A stretch of DNA of 64,000 nt from Schaalia radingae (GTDB lineage Bacteria > Actinomycetota > Actinomycetes > Actinomycetales > Actinomycetaceae). The DNA lies in contig NZ_LT629792.1 in assembly GCF_900106055.1 (NCBI RefSeq), positions 930,001 through 994,000 of the forward strand, written 5' to 3'. The position numbers and the translations under genes were made by a program. Below the pieces are notes generated by a model that had not been told where the DNA came from, searched no databases, and worked only from the letters and a program-made list of their open reading frames with translations. Shown piece after piece: positions 28,877-37,953 of this stretch; position 1 is the first letter of the stretch; each line of letters begins with the position of its first letter.

Positions 28877-29446
28877 ATGACACGGATTGTGGCCGGAGAG
28901 GCAAAAGGGCGCGTACTGAAGGTGCCTGCACGCGGAACGCGGCCCACATCGGAACGCGTGCGCGAAGCACTGTTCTCACGCCTGGATGCCATGAATATGT
29001 GCGATGGGGTAGCGGTACTGGACCTGTACGCAGGGTCGGGAGCGCTGGCCTTCGAGGCCCTCTCACGCGGAGCAGCCCGGGCTGACATGGTGGACAGTTC
29101 ACGTCAGGCTGCCCGCGCCATGAGTACGAACGCAGCGATGATGGGCTACGAAGATCGCACGCGCATCCACACCCTCGACGCGCTGGCGTTTGTGCAGTCA
29201 GGCCGCGTGAGCAGCCCGGTTGACCTGGTGTTCGTGGACCCTCCCTATGATTTGGCACAAAATGCGCTCGCGGCCGTGCTGGCCGGACTCGCGGCGCACC
29301 TGTCGCCAGACGCCCTCGTCATTGTGGAGCGATCAACCCGCTCACAGGCGCCAGACCTGCCGGATGGCCTGGTGTGCGAAGATCACCGTCACTGGGGTGA
29401 GACTGCCGCGTGGTTCATTGGCCGTGCCGATAGGGTGGAGTCATGA
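28877..29446 (+). CDS. rsmD: 16S rRNA (guanine966-N2)-methyltransferase RsmD
   Basis: 189 residues, class I SAM-dependent methyltransferase. MTRIVAGEAKGRVLKVPARG followed by TRPTSERVREALFSRL is the RsmD beginning. The SAM loop is VLDLYAGSGALAFEALSRGA and the catalytic motif is VFVDPPYDLA (about 118-127). ATG 28877 is chosen because the protein then starts at the family N-terminus. Its stop overlaps coaD by ATGA; rsmD-coaD is a conserved pair. Confidence 0.94.
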   Translation: MTRIVAGEAKGRVLKVPARGTRPTSERVREALFSRLDAMNMCDGVAVLDLYAGSGALAFEALSRGAARADMVDSSRQAARAMSTNAAMMGYEDRTRIHTLDALAFVQSGRVSSPVDLVFVDPPYDLAQNALAAVLAGLAAHLSPDALVIVERSTRSQAPDLPDGLVCEDHRHWGETAAWFIGRADRVES

Positions 29447-29958
29447 CGCAACGCCAGCCACTCATCGCAGTGATCCCGGGATCCTTCGACCCCATCACCT
29501 GCGGCCATGTCGACATCATCGAACGCGCTGCACGTTTCGCGGACCGCATCATCGTAGCGGTGGGGATCAACTTAGCGAAAACCACGATGTTCGATTCTGC
29601 GGCGCGTATCCGCATGGCGCAGGCAGCGTGTGCCGATCTGGACCCCGCCATCGCCGGCCGCATCAGTGTGGAGAAAATGGACGGCACGGCGATTGATTTT
29701 TGCCGCTCCCACCAGGCACGCGTGATCGTCAAGGGAATCCGAAACGCTGCCGACATGCAGTGGGAAGAGGTCCAGGCGTGGGTGAATCGCACTCACGGTG
29801 AGGTGGAAACATTGTTCCTCCCCACCGCGCCGGAGCTGGCACTCGTTTCATCCAGCATCGTACGCGAACTGTTGGCGTGGCAAATGGACGCTTCTCGGTA
29901 TGTTCCACCGGCAATTGTGCCGATGTTGACGGACAATAAGACTCATAGACACTCATGA
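29443..29958 (+). CDS. coaD: Phosphopantetheine adenylyltransferase CoaD
   Basis: 171 residues, nucleotidyltransferase making dephospho-CoA from 4'-phosphopantetheine and ATP. The T/H-x-G-H signature appears as GSFDPITCGHVDIIERA (residues 13-29), the substrate lysine region is VIVKGIRNAADMQWEE, and the second nucleotide motif is ALVSSSIVREL near 140. Translationally coupled to rsmD. Confidence 0.95.
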   Translation: MTQRQPLIAVIPGSFDPITCGHVDIIERAARFADRIIVAVGINLAKTTMFDSAARIRMAQAACADLDPAIAGRISVEKMDGTAIDFCRSHQARVIVKGIRNAADMQWEEVQAWVNRTHGEVETLFLPTAPELALVSSSIVRELLAWQMDASRYVPPAIVPMLTDNKTHRHS

Positions 29959-29978
29959 GGCAACAGGCGGAGGACACA

Positions 29979-30689
29979 ATGGCTTACGACGAGAACGTCC
30001 CTTCTGACGAGCCGAGTGACAGCTCGGAAGTGTATGGCCCATCGACGGTGATCGCGGCGCTCGAACAGATCGAAGCACTGGTTGAAGAGGCTCGTTCGGT
30101 TCCACTTTCAGCATCCGTGATGGTCAATCGCGCTGAGATCCTTGATCTGATTGAACAGGCCCGAGCCGCGCTGCCTGAAGACCTGGTTGCAGCAGACGCC
30201 CTCGTCGCTGACGCCGACGCCGTGCTGGGCCGGGCTGACTCGGCCGCTGAAATGACGCTGACGGAGGCCCGCACTCAGGCACGAACCCTCACTGACGAGG
30301 CGCGTGAGCAGGCCGAGCACATGATCGCTGAGGCGCAGGACAAGGCACAACGCACCGTGGCCCACGCGCAGGAACAGGCTGAACATGTTGCCAATCAGGC
30401 CCGCTCCGACGCTGAAAACACGCTCAGTGATGCGAACGCTCAGGCTGAACGCCTCATCGCGAGTGACCGAATCTCCCAGATGGCGGAAGATCGTGCACGC
30501 CAACTGGTCGGTGAAGCGAAGAACGATGCGCGCAAACTGCGCGAAGGTGCCGACCGCTACGTTGTGAAGTCCCTGGGCGAGCTGTCCGACGTGCTGTCGG
30601 ATCTGCATCGACGTGCGCAGGCCGGTCAGCGCACCATTCTGGAGCGCGCCAGCCAGGAAAAGACGGATATCTCCCTTGACGATGAGTAA
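29979..30689 (+). CDS. sepIVA: SepIVA-like DivIVA-domain coiled-coil protein
   Basis: 236 residues. After a short acidic start comes VIAALEQIEALVEEARSVPL, then SASVMVNRAEILDLIEQAR (about 22-60), then a long Ala/Glu/Gln coiled coil from about 85 to 200. Position between coaD and yceD-rnc is the same as Rv2927c/SepIVA of mycobacteria, an essential protein of septation and polar growth; the assignment rests on synteny plus domain pattern. GGAGG (29969-29973) fixes ATG 29979 rather than the upstream frame start at 29955. The stop overlaps yceD by 8 bases. Confidence 0.78.
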   Translation: MAYDENVPSDEPSDSSEVYGPSTVIAALEQIEALVEEARSVPLSASVMVNRAEILDLIEQARAALPEDLVAADALVADADAVLGRADSAAEMTLTEARTQARTLTDEAREQAEHMIAEAQDKAQRTVAHAQEQAEHVANQARSDAENTLSDANAQAERLIASDRISQMAEDRARQLVGEAKNDARKLREGADRYVVKSLGELSDVLSDLHRRAQAGQRTILERASQEKTDISLDDE

Positions 30690-31248
30690 ACGCGAACCGG
30701 TAGCGGCATCCTCACTGACCGTGTCACTGCGCGACGTGCCGCGCCGCGTTGGAACGACTCGCAGTTATGAGCTGCAGTGGCACGTGCCCGCAGGCATCGG
30801 CACCCCGATGATGGCGATTCGAGAAGGCGCGCTCGTCCCCGTCACCGTGGACATCACGTCGATCGACGAGGGAGTCCTGGTGCGCGCACGCTGCCAGTGC
30901 GACCTGGAGGGTCAATGCGTGCGCTGCCTGGATGACATTGTGCAGGAAGCGGACGTGGACGAAAGCGTCGTCTATTACGATCAGCAGCCGGAAGGTGACG
31001 AGGACGCCCTTGTCATCAGTGCGCACGACATGCTGGATCTGGAACCGATGCTGCGTGACGCAATCGTGCCGCTGATTGATCCGCAGCCACTGTGCGGTCC
31101 GGACTGTCAGGGGCTGTGCCCGCATTGCGGTGAGCGTCTGGATGATCTGCCTGAGGATCATCACCATGAGGTTATTGACCCTCGGATGGCTTCCCTTGCG
31201 CAGCTGCTGGATGATCTGAACGTACAGGACGGGCAGGATCGTGGCTAA
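30682..31248 (+). CDS. YceD family (DUF177) protein
   Basis: 188 residues. The cysteine motif of DUF177 is present twice in effect: RARCQCDLEGQCVRCLDDI (about 73-91) and LCGPDCQGLCPHCGERLDD (about 137-155). YceD proteins affect 23S rRNA and ribosome maturation and are usually cotranscribed with rpmF (L32). Here the next gene is rnc, overlapping by 8 bases, so rpmF must be elsewhere, as in mycobacteria. Start overlaps the SepIVA-like gene. Confidence 0.88.
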   Translation: MSKREPVAASSLTVSLRDVPRRVGTTRSYELQWHVPAGIGTPMMAIREGALVPVTVDITSIDEGVLVRARCQCDLEGQCVRCLDDIVQEADVDESVVYYDQQPEGDEDALVISAHDMLDLEPMLRDAIVPLIDPQPLCGPDCQGLCPHCGERLDDLPEDHHHEVIDPRMASLAQLLDDLNVQDGQDRG

Positions 31249-31981
31249 GCATTCGAAACTTCCTGAACCTGTCAATGTGGATACGGCTGAGCTGGAACGC
31301 AACTGGGGGATTGAGGTTGACCCCTCGCTGCTGCATCGCGCGCTGATTCACCGATCTTTCGCCTATGAGGCCGGCGGGATTGCGCATAATGAACGCCTGG
31401 AATTTCTGGGCGATTCTGTCCTGTCCATCGTGGTGGCAGCCCGCCTGTTCGAGGATCACCCTGACCACAGCGAAGCAGACCTGTCGCGCATGCGTGCGGC
31501 CACCGTATCGCAGGAGCCTCTGGCATACGTCGCGCGGCGCATCCACCTGGGTGATTTCCTGTACCTGGGCAGGGGCGAAGATATTCACGGTGGACGTGAC
31601 AAGGACTCTATCCTCTCCGACGCGCTCGAAGCGCTGATCGGGGCAACGTTTCTGACACACGGGTTTGAGAAGACTCGTCAGATCGTGCTCCATCAGCTTG
31701 CTGACCTGCTGGATCGCGCTGTTGTGCGCGGACAGATGCAGGACTGGAAGACAACGCTGAGCGAATATGCGCGCGACCACGGTCACGAGCTGCCCGTCTA
31801 CCAGGTCACCAGCACCGGCCCGGATCATGAGCGCAGCTTCACCGCCACCGTTGCTTTCGGTGAGGTGGGCTATGAGAAATCGGCGCTGGCAACAGCGGAA
31901 GGCACGTCGAAGAAGCACGCTGAAAATGCGGCGGCTCGAGCTGCGATCGCGCGGCTTGACCCGGATTACCCCATGGAATGA
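31241..31981 (+). CDS. rnc: Ribonuclease III
   Basis: 246 residues with GTG start. RNase III catalytic signature HNERLEFLGDSVLSIVVA (about 46-63) with the acidic residues intact, and the second acidic site SDALEALIGATFL near 125. The C-terminal double-stranded RNA-binding domain (about 160-240) contains LPVYQVTSTGPDHERSFTA and KKHAENAAARAAI. It processes rRNA precursors and double-stranded RNA. Overlaps yceD; followed 34 bases later by the response regulator gene. Confidence 0.95.
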   Translation: MAKHSKLPEPVNVDTAELERNWGIEVDPSLLHRALIHRSFAYEAGGIAHNERLEFLGDSVLSIVVAARLFEDHPDHSEADLSRMRAATVSQEPLAYVARRIHLGDFLYLGRGEDIHGGRDKDSILSDALEALIGATFLTHGFEKTRQIVLHQLADLLDRAVVRGQMQDWKTTLSEYARDHGHELPVYQVTSTGPDHERSFTATVAFGEVGYEKSALATAEGTSKKHAENAAARAAIARLDPDYPME

Positions 31982-32015
31982 TCGCGCCGCCAGGCACACT
32001 ATGATGGGACATGTG

Positions 32016-32669
32016 ATGAGTAACGAAAATCCTGAACGTCCAGATGTTCGCGTCATGATCGTCGATGATCATGAGATTGTGCGTCGAGGAATTGCTGAAA
32101 TCGTCGACCGGGCCGATGGCCTGGAAGTGGTTGCAGAAGCGGGCACCGTGGCCGACGCGTTGCGCCGCGCCGATCTGGTTCGCCCGGATGTTATCCTGGT
32201 GGACTTGCAGCTGCCGGATGGCACCGGCATCGACATTATGGACCGTCTGGGCACTGACCATCCTGAAATCCGCCCGATCGTGCTGACCTCGTTCGATGAT
32301 GACGAGGCACTGGCTGAGTCCCTTGAAAAAGGGGCTCGCGCCTACGTGTTGAAGACAGTGCGTGGAGCTGAAATCACTGACGTGATCCGCGCCGTTTCAG
32401 AAGGGCGTGTCCTGCTCGATGAGCGCACTGTGACGCGTCGCCGCGCTGATCACGATGACCCTACAGCTGACCTGACACCTTCTGAGCGCAATGTGCTCGA
32501 GCTGATCGGCGATGGCCTGTCGAACCGTGAGATCGGGGAGAAGCTCGGTGTGGCTGAAAAGACGGTGAAGAACCACATTACGTCGTTGCTGTCGAAGATG
32601 GGTCTGCAGCGTCGCACGCAGGTGGCAGCCTGGGTGGCGGGCCAGCGAGCGGCGGCCTGGCGTAACTGA
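32016..32669 (+). CDS. NarL/LuxR-family response regulator (DevR-like)
   Basis: 217 residues. Receiver domain with acidic pocket VDDHE (16-20), phospho-acceptor Asp63 in VILVDLQLPDGTG, and VLTSF/LKTVRG positions. The C-terminal LuxR helix-turn-helix is at about 150-210: LTPSERNVLELIGDGLSNRE, then VAEKTVKNHITSLLSKMGLQ. The closest well-known architecture is DevR/DosR. It ends one base before the convergent stop of the DevS-like kinase gene, strongly suggesting they form one two-component system. ATG 32016 is preferred; in-frame ATGs at 32001/32004 and GTG 32013 are alternatives. Confidence 0.9.
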   Translation: MSNENPERPDVRVMIVDDHEIVRRGIAEIVDRADGLEVVAEAGTVADALRRADLVRPDVILVDLQLPDGTGIDIMDRLGTDHPEIRPIVLTSFDDDEALAESLEKGARAYVLKTVRGAEITDVIRAVSEGRVLLDERTVTRRRADHDDPTADLTPSERNVLELIGDGLSNREIGEKLGVAEKTVKNHITSLLSKMGLQRRTQVAAWVAGQRAAAWRN

Positions 32670-32670
32670 C

Positions 32671-34383
32671 CTATTCCGGGTCGATTTCCGCGCGCCAGAT
32701 AATTTCTGCACCTGCGCCGTCGATACCTGCGCCGAACACGAAACTGCCGGCGTGACGTCGGGCGCGCTCACGCATATTGGACAGGCCGGAATTGCGTGTG
32801 CGGTGCGGGTCGATTCCGCGTCCGTCGTCAGCCACACGCACGCACACTTCTCCAGCAGTGTCATCGGATGGGGACGTCACTTCCAAAATGACGCGCCCCG
32901 CCGTTGCGTGCGCATGCCGCGCAATATTGGACAGTCCTTCACGCACGACAGCCACCACATCATCACCCACATCATCGGACAGCATGTTTTCGATGGCGCT
33001 CACCATCGCGTCTTCTGCTTCTTCGTCCTCGTTAATCGCCGTGCCGTCCAGTGAAATGACGAGGGAGGGCGCGAATCCGAGGAACGAGCGTGACAGGGAA
33101 GATTCCTGACGGACGCGCTCGACCAGACCGACATTCTGGTCGGGCTCGCGCAGGCCGTGGACGATGGCACGGATCTGGCGTACGGCGTCATCCACCGAGG
33201 CCAGTGCTTGATCCAGAATCGACGACACCTCGTCGGTCGATGCCTCTTCTTCCCTGACTTTTGAGCGGGCCGCGTCCAGGCTCATCCCCGCCGCGAACAG
33301 CTGCTGGATCGCGAAATCGTGCAGGTCCCGGCTGATACGTGAGCGTTCATCGAGCAGGGTTTCCACGTCTTGAATGTGGCGCGCCGATGCCAGCTCCAAT
33401 GCCAGGGTGGCCTGGGATGCGAGAGATTCAGCCAGTGGCAGGTCTGACTGGGCGAATTCCTGGCGTCCGGGTTTGCGCAGCAGGATCAAGACACCAGACG
33501 TTTCGCCACGAGCCTTCAGGGGCGCGTACAGCGCGGGGCCGAATTTCGTGAATTCCGGGACGCGCATGATCTGTGCGTGCTCCATTGAATCAACCATCAT
33601 GCCGGTGCCTTCCCTCAGCACGGACATGGTGCGGCCTTCTTTCGGGAAGGTCAGTCCCAGCAATCGATCCGCGTCGTAGCCGTCGGTGATCTCCGCCGCA
33701 TACGTGTCGCCCACGGAGGGCAGCACAATGATCGCGGTATCCGCGTGGGACACGTCGCGCACGGTGTGCGCAATGAGTTCGAGGGCTTCTTCCTCGTCGG
33801 TTCCTTCCAGCATTGCTGTTGTCAGGCGTTGTGAGGCTGAGATCCAGCGTTCGCGGTTACGTGAGTGTTCGAATCGTTCAGCGTTTTCGATTGCCAGTCC
33901 GGCTGCGCGTGCCAGCGCGCTCACCGTTGCGACGTCCTCGTCGGTAAAACCGCCGACGCGCCCTGTCAGGAACAGGCGCCCGAACACCTGTTCGTGCACG
34001 TTGAGGGAGATTCCCAGGAAGTTGTCAATCGGTGAGGAGGACCCAGCGTCGGCTGGTTGGGCGGGAAGTTCGAAATCGACGTTCGGGTTGAGCAGGTCAG
34101 GTATGACCAACGGCTCATGGGGCGGGATATGCGCCGTGAGCGTTTCGATCAGGGGCTGCGTGTGAAGTTCCTGGGCTCTGGCTCCGTGACCGACCAGCCG
34201 CGCGGTGCGTCCCCACGTGTCCAGCACGGCCACGCCGCCCCACCTGGCGCCAGTGAGCAGGCACGACTGATCGACGAAAGTTGTCAGAATCGGATCCAGT
34301 TCCAGTGAAGCCGTCAGGTCCAGTACAGCCTGCAGGATCGACGGGTCCGCATAGGTGTCATTCGTGTGCGTTGGTGGTGTCAC
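32671..34383 (-). CDS. GAF-domain sensor histidine kinase (DevS/DosT-like)
   Basis: 570 residues. Two GAF domains (about 12-168 and 190-335), a HisKA_3 dimerisation domain with phospho-His355 in SRDLHDFAIQQLFAAG, and an HATPase domain (EGLSNIARHAHATAG, then VADDGRGIDP, then GLSNMRERA). No membrane helix, so it is a cytosolic sensor. GTG 34383 is chosen because AGGAGG lies 4-9 bases before it and it overlaps the cydC stop (GTGA); the frame start at 34407 lacks such a site. In mycobacterial DosS/DosT, as I recall, the heme ligand lies in an HPPM motif before FLGVP; the equivalent here is SSSPIDNFLGIS, so heme binding at that site is doubtful. The coupling puts it in the cyd operon. Confidence 0.88.
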   Translation of the reverse strand: MTPPTHTNDTYADPSILQAVLDLTASLELDPILTTFVDQSCLLTGARWGGVAVLDTWGRTARLVGHGARAQELHTQPLIETLTAHIPPHEPLVIPDLLNPNVDFELPAQPADAGSSSPIDNFLGISLNVHEQVFGRLFLTGRVGGFTDEDVATVSALARAAGLAIENAERFEHSRNRERWISASQRLTTAMLEGTDEEEALELIAHTVRDVSHADTAIIVLPSVGDTYAAEITDGYDADRLLGLTFPKEGRTMSVLREGTGMMVDSMEHAQIMRVPEFTKFGPALYAPLKARGETSGVLILLRKPGRQEFAQSDLPLAESLASQATLALELASARHIQDVETLLDERSRISRDLHDFAIQQLFAAGMSLDAARSKVREEEASTDEVSSILDQALASVDDAVRQIRAIVHGLREPDQNVGLVERVRQESSLSRSFLGFAPSLVISLDGTAINEDEEAEDAMVSAIENMLSDDVGDDVVAVVREGLSNIARHAHATAGRVILEVTSPSDDTAGEVCVRVADDGRGIDPHRTRNSGLSNMRERARRHAGSFVFGAGIDGAGAEIIWRAEIDPE

Positions 34384-36140
34384 TGTTCCTCCTGCTGCAG
34401 TGCCCACCGATAGTTTCCAGCGTGAGCGATGAGCTGGTCGTGAGTGCCCGATTCCACGACATGCGCGATGCCGTCCTCATCCTGTTCCAGAACGATCACC
34501 TGGTCAGCCTTGGCAAGGCCCGACAGGCGGTGCGTGACGACCACGATGCCGCGTCCCTGGTCAGTCGGGCTGAGCAGTGTATCCATCAAGGCGTCAGCGG
34601 TTGTCGCGTCCAGATGCTCGGCAGGCTCGTCCAGCAGAACAAGCGGGGCAGGAGCAGCCAGCGCGCGGGCCAGCAGAAGTCGGCGGCGCTCACCACCGGA
34701 AACTGTGGTGCCTCCAGAGCCGATCAGCGTGTCCAACCCTGCCGGCAAGGCATCACACCACTGTCCCAATCCAGCCGTATCCAGCAGCTGCCGGGCTTCT
34801 TCACGGGTCACGTCCGACCTGGCAACACGGATGTTCTCATAGACGGTCGTGGCAAAAATGTGTGCATCTTCGGCGGTCATCGTGATGCGGCGGGTCACGT
34901 CGTCGCGATCAGCCTGCCACGCGTCCACGCCGTCAATCGTGACACGCCCTTCCTTGGGCGGAAGCATACCGGCGAGCGTAAACAGGAGCGTCGACTTGCC
35001 GATGCCGGACGGTCCCACAATGGCGATATGGGACCCCACGGTGATGTCCAGCGAGATTCCACGCGCAATGGTCGGTCCGTCAGGCCACCCAATCGCAAGG
35101 TTTTCCGCAACCACTCGAGGAGTGGCGCCGGTGTGCGCAATGGGATGAGTTTGAGGCGCGTCCCCCTCGCCCAGCAGATCCACAATGCGCGTTGCAGCGT
35201 CGGCAGAACGCAGAAGTTGAACGGCTGCGCTTGGAAGTTCCGCGGTGCCTTCAAATGCGGCCAGTGGTGTAAGTACGATCACCGCCAGTGCCACCGCGGC
35301 AAGCGCGCCCGAGCGTGTCTGCGGGATGCCGACCAGCAGTGCTCCCACGACGGCAGCACCCATGGCCAGTCGATCCAGCGCAGCAGCCCAACCGGCCGGC
35401 CACGCTGCCTGTCGTGTGGTTGCGACGAGGGAATCCTCAATGCGTTCGATCCGTTCGCGCACATGAGCCAGGCGGCCCTGGATCTGCAGTTCACTGGCAC
35501 CATCCATGACGGTGACAACAGATTCAGACAGCTGCGTGCGCGCGTGACGCGACGACATCTCGGCTTCTCTGGCTGCATACATGTTCAATGCGGGCGCGAT
35601 AACGCCGGAGACCAGCAGGCACAGGAGCAGGATCAGCCCGGCGGCAGGGCTCAGCAGGCTGATTCCAATGACGGTCCCGACTCCCACGATGGTGGTGACA
35701 ATGGAGGGGAGCAGTGACTTGACGACCAGGTTGCCTACTTCATCTACGTCCGAACCGGTGCGTGCCAGCAGGTCGCCGCGCTGAAGCTTGGCAACGGTGT
35801 CGACGCGGGTAGTGGACAGGATGCGGTAGACGTTCTGCCGTAGCGCGTCCATTCCCGTTAAGGCGACTTGATGGCTGGCCAGGCGCTGCAGATACCGCAT
35901 CAGCGCGCGAGAAATGCCGAACAGGCGCACCGCGACGGCCGCGACCGTCAAGTACAGGACCGGCGGGTGTTGGGAGGCGCGCGCGATCAGCCAGGCAGAG
36001 GTGGCGGACAGGGCGATTGCAGCGCCTAAGCCGAGTACGCCTAACAGGACCGACAGGATAAAGTTCTTCTTATCGACATCCAGAAGGTCGATGACGCGGC
36101 GCACAGCGCGCCGTTCTTTTTGCGTCAGAAACAGGATCAT
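34380..36140 (-). CDS. cydC: Thiol reductant ABC exporter subunit CydC
   Basis: 586 residues: six-helix ABC transmembrane domain (about 25-320), then an ATPase domain with Walker A IVGPSGIGKSTLLFTLAG, signature TVSGGERRRLLLARALA and Walker B LVLLDEPAEHLD. The N-terminus has the CydC-like RRVIDLLDVDKKNF, and IALSATSAWLIARASQHPPV is the family hallmark. CydDC exports cysteine and glutathione and is required to assemble cytochrome bd. Overlaps cydD upstream and the kinase gene downstream (ATGA/GTGA). Confidence 0.93.
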   Translation of the reverse strand: MILFLTQKERRAVRRVIDLLDVDKKNFILSVLLGVLGLGAAIALSATSAWLIARASQHPPVLYLTVAAVAVRLFGISRALMRYLQRLASHQVALTGMDALRQNVYRILSTTRVDTVAKLQRGDLLARTGSDVDEVGNLVVKSLLPSIVTTIVGVGTVIGISLLSPAAGLILLLCLLVSGVIAPALNMYAAREAEMSSRHARTQLSESVVTVMDGASELQIQGRLAHVRERIERIEDSLVATTRQAAWPAGWAAALDRLAMGAAVVGALLVGIPQTRSGALAAVALAVIVLTPLAAFEGTAELPSAAVQLLRSADAATRIVDLLGEGDAPQTHPIAHTGATPRVVAENLAIGWPDGPTIARGISLDITVGSHIAIVGPSGIGKSTLLFTLAGMLPPKEGRVTIDGVDAWQADRDDVTRRITMTAEDAHIFATTVYENIRVARSDVTREEARQLLDTAGLGQWCDALPAGLDTLIGSGGTTVSGGERRRLLLARALAAPAPLVLLDEPAEHLDATTADALMDTLLSPTDQGRGIVVVTHRLSGLAKADQVIVLEQDEDGIAHVVESGTHDQLIAHAGNYRWALQQEEQ

Positions 36141-37897
36141 TTCACCGCCTCCGATTCGTCGAGGAATCCGGGCAGCGTCACGCTCAGGTCTTCCAGTTGC
36201 TCAATCTGCGTGAGGATGGGGTACTCCTCGGCATCCTGAGCAGTTGCTGCCTGCGCCGAGACGGTGATGACGTGGTCTGCTGCCGCAACGACGGCCTGGC
36301 GGTGCGCAATGACGATGACTGTTCGCCCCTGCGCTTTCATCTGCTCTAGGGTGCGTACCACGACGTGTTCACTGACTGCATCCAGGTGCGCCGTCGGCTC
36401 ATCAAGGATGACGATAGGGGCCGGATCGAGCAGCGCATTCGTGAGGGCAAGGCGTTGACGCTGACCCACTGACAGGCCGACACCGCGGTATCCGATCTGC
36501 GTGTCCCATCCGTCGGGTAGTTTGTCGAGCACCGCGTCGAACCCGGTTGCCTTGCTGGCGGCATCACGCTGCTGATCAGTGACATCGTGCGTTATGACGT
36601 CTCGGATGGTGCCGGGAACGAACGTGGGGGATTGTGGAACCCACGTGACCTGGGTCCACCATGAGTGTGGATCGATGTCGGCCAGGTCTACAGGTTCATC
36701 TGTGCCGGTATCCGGCTGTGCGATGAGGATCCGCCCTCGGGTAGGTGGTTCCAGTGCCAGAAGAGCCATAACCGTCGTTGTTTTTCCGACTCCGGATGGG
36801 CCGACGAGGGTGTTGATCGTGCCCGATTGGATCGTGGCGTTCAGACTATGAGGTGCCCACACTTGCCGGGCGGCAACAGACAGGTCCTCGATGATGATGT
36901 CGCGCGAACTCATGTCGGGTGACTGGTGCGCGCCTTGTTCGGTTACGGGCGTTTCCAGAATGTCGAAGGCGGCTTCCGCGGCGGCAATTCCGTTTGCTGA
37001 TGCGTGGAACTGTGCGCCGACTTGGCGCAGCGGTTCGAATACTTCAGGGGCCAGCATGATGACGGTCAGGCCGACGGTGAGTGATACGGTTCCGCCCACC
37101 AGTCGCATGCCTACCTCAACCGCAACCAGCGCCACGGACAGAGTAGTGAGAAATTCGAGGACGCCTCCAGACAGGAAGGCGACCGACAGCGTCGCCATCG
37201 TGGTGCGCGTATTTTCTGCCCCCAGGCGCTTCATATGCGCCATCGGGCCTTTTTCGCGCCCCAGGCCTCGGAGCGTGGGCAGGCCCGCCATCAGGTCAAG
37301 CAATTGTGAGCCGAGCCGTTCCATGGAGGCAAGTTTGCGCCGTGATGATTCCTGCGTGAATCGACCGATGAGGATCATGAAAACCGGAATCAGCGGGATG
37401 ACGATCGCTGCGATCAGGGCTGACCAGAAATCAAGCAGGAGCATCGTCAGCAGCGCGAGGGGGGTGACCGTCATTGCGAGGATGAGCTGAGGGAGGTATT
37501 TGATGAAGTAGGGCTCCAGATCCGCCAGACCGCGTGTGGCCAGGGTGGCTACGTCCGCTCCGTGACGAGCACGCCAACGTGGTCCAAGTTTTTCAACATG
37601 GTCGAGGACTGCGCCGCGCATCTCTCGCACTGCTTTTTCTGCGGCGCGCTGACTCAGCGTTTCACGCAGGCCGATCGTCGCCGCCCGCACAGCCAGCACA
37701 CCGATCAACAGGCCAATCGTCGGCATGACGTCACGCAAATCCGCTGTTCCCTCGATGACGGGGGAGGCGGTCCGGGAGATCAGGAGGGCCTGCACGATGA
37801 CGAGAGCTGCTGTGAGCAGACCCAGAAATGCGGTGAAGACGATGTGGACCCGTGCTGAACGTGCGTATTTCAGTAGTCGCGGATCAAGAGGTTTCAC
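36137..37897 (-). CDS. cydD: Thiol reductant ABC exporter subunit CydD
   Basis: 586 residues: transmembrane domain with YFIKYLPQLILAMTVTPLAL and MAGLPTLRGLGREKG, which are typical for CydD. The ATPase domain follows, with Walker A LVGPSGVGKTTTVMALLALE, signature LSVGQRQRLALTNALLDPAP and Walker B IVILDEPTAHLD. It pairs with CydC as a heterodimeric exporter. It starts about 115 bases downstream of cydB on the same strand, with a strong hairpin between. Confidence 0.93.
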   Translation of the reverse strand: MKPLDPRLLKYARSARVHIVFTAFLGLLTAALVIVQALLISRTASPVIEGTADLRDVMPTIGLLIGVLAVRAATIGLRETLSQRAAEKAVREMRGAVLDHVEKLGPRWRARHGADVATLATRGLADLEPYFIKYLPQLILAMTVTPLALLTMLLLDFWSALIAAIVIPLIPVFMILIGRFTQESSRRKLASMERLGSQLLDLMAGLPTLRGLGREKGPMAHMKRLGAENTRTTMATLSVAFLSGGVLEFLTTLSVALVAVEVGMRLVGGTVSLTVGLTVIMLAPEVFEPLRQVGAQFHASANGIAAAEAAFDILETPVTEQGAHQSPDMSSRDIIIEDLSVAARQVWAPHSLNATIQSGTINTLVGPSGVGKTTTVMALLALEPPTRGRILIAQPDTGTDEPVDLADIDPHSWWTQVTWVPQSPTFVPGTIRDVITHDVTDQQRDAASKATGFDAVLDKLPDGWDTQIGYRGVGLSVGQRQRLALTNALLDPAPIVILDEPTAHLDAVSEHVVVRTLEQMKAQGRTVIVIAHRQAVVAAADHVITVSAQAATAQDAEEYPILTQIEQLEDLSVTLPGFLDESEAVK

Positions 37898-37953
37898 ACG
37901 TTCTATTGTGCCAGTTGTGGGTACGAAGTCCCAAAAGGGCGCGCAATAGGGAA

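Noticed and set aside
28342..29088. Long 248-residue form of the brnE frame starting inside rsmD
   Set aside because: The first 140 residues are antisense to rsmD; the AzlD/BrnE family starts at ATG 28665.
34281..35717. 478-residue plus-strand open frame opposite cydC
   Set aside because: Antisense shadow of cydC; low-complexity His/Arg/Gln composition and no motif, while cydC has all ABC signatures.
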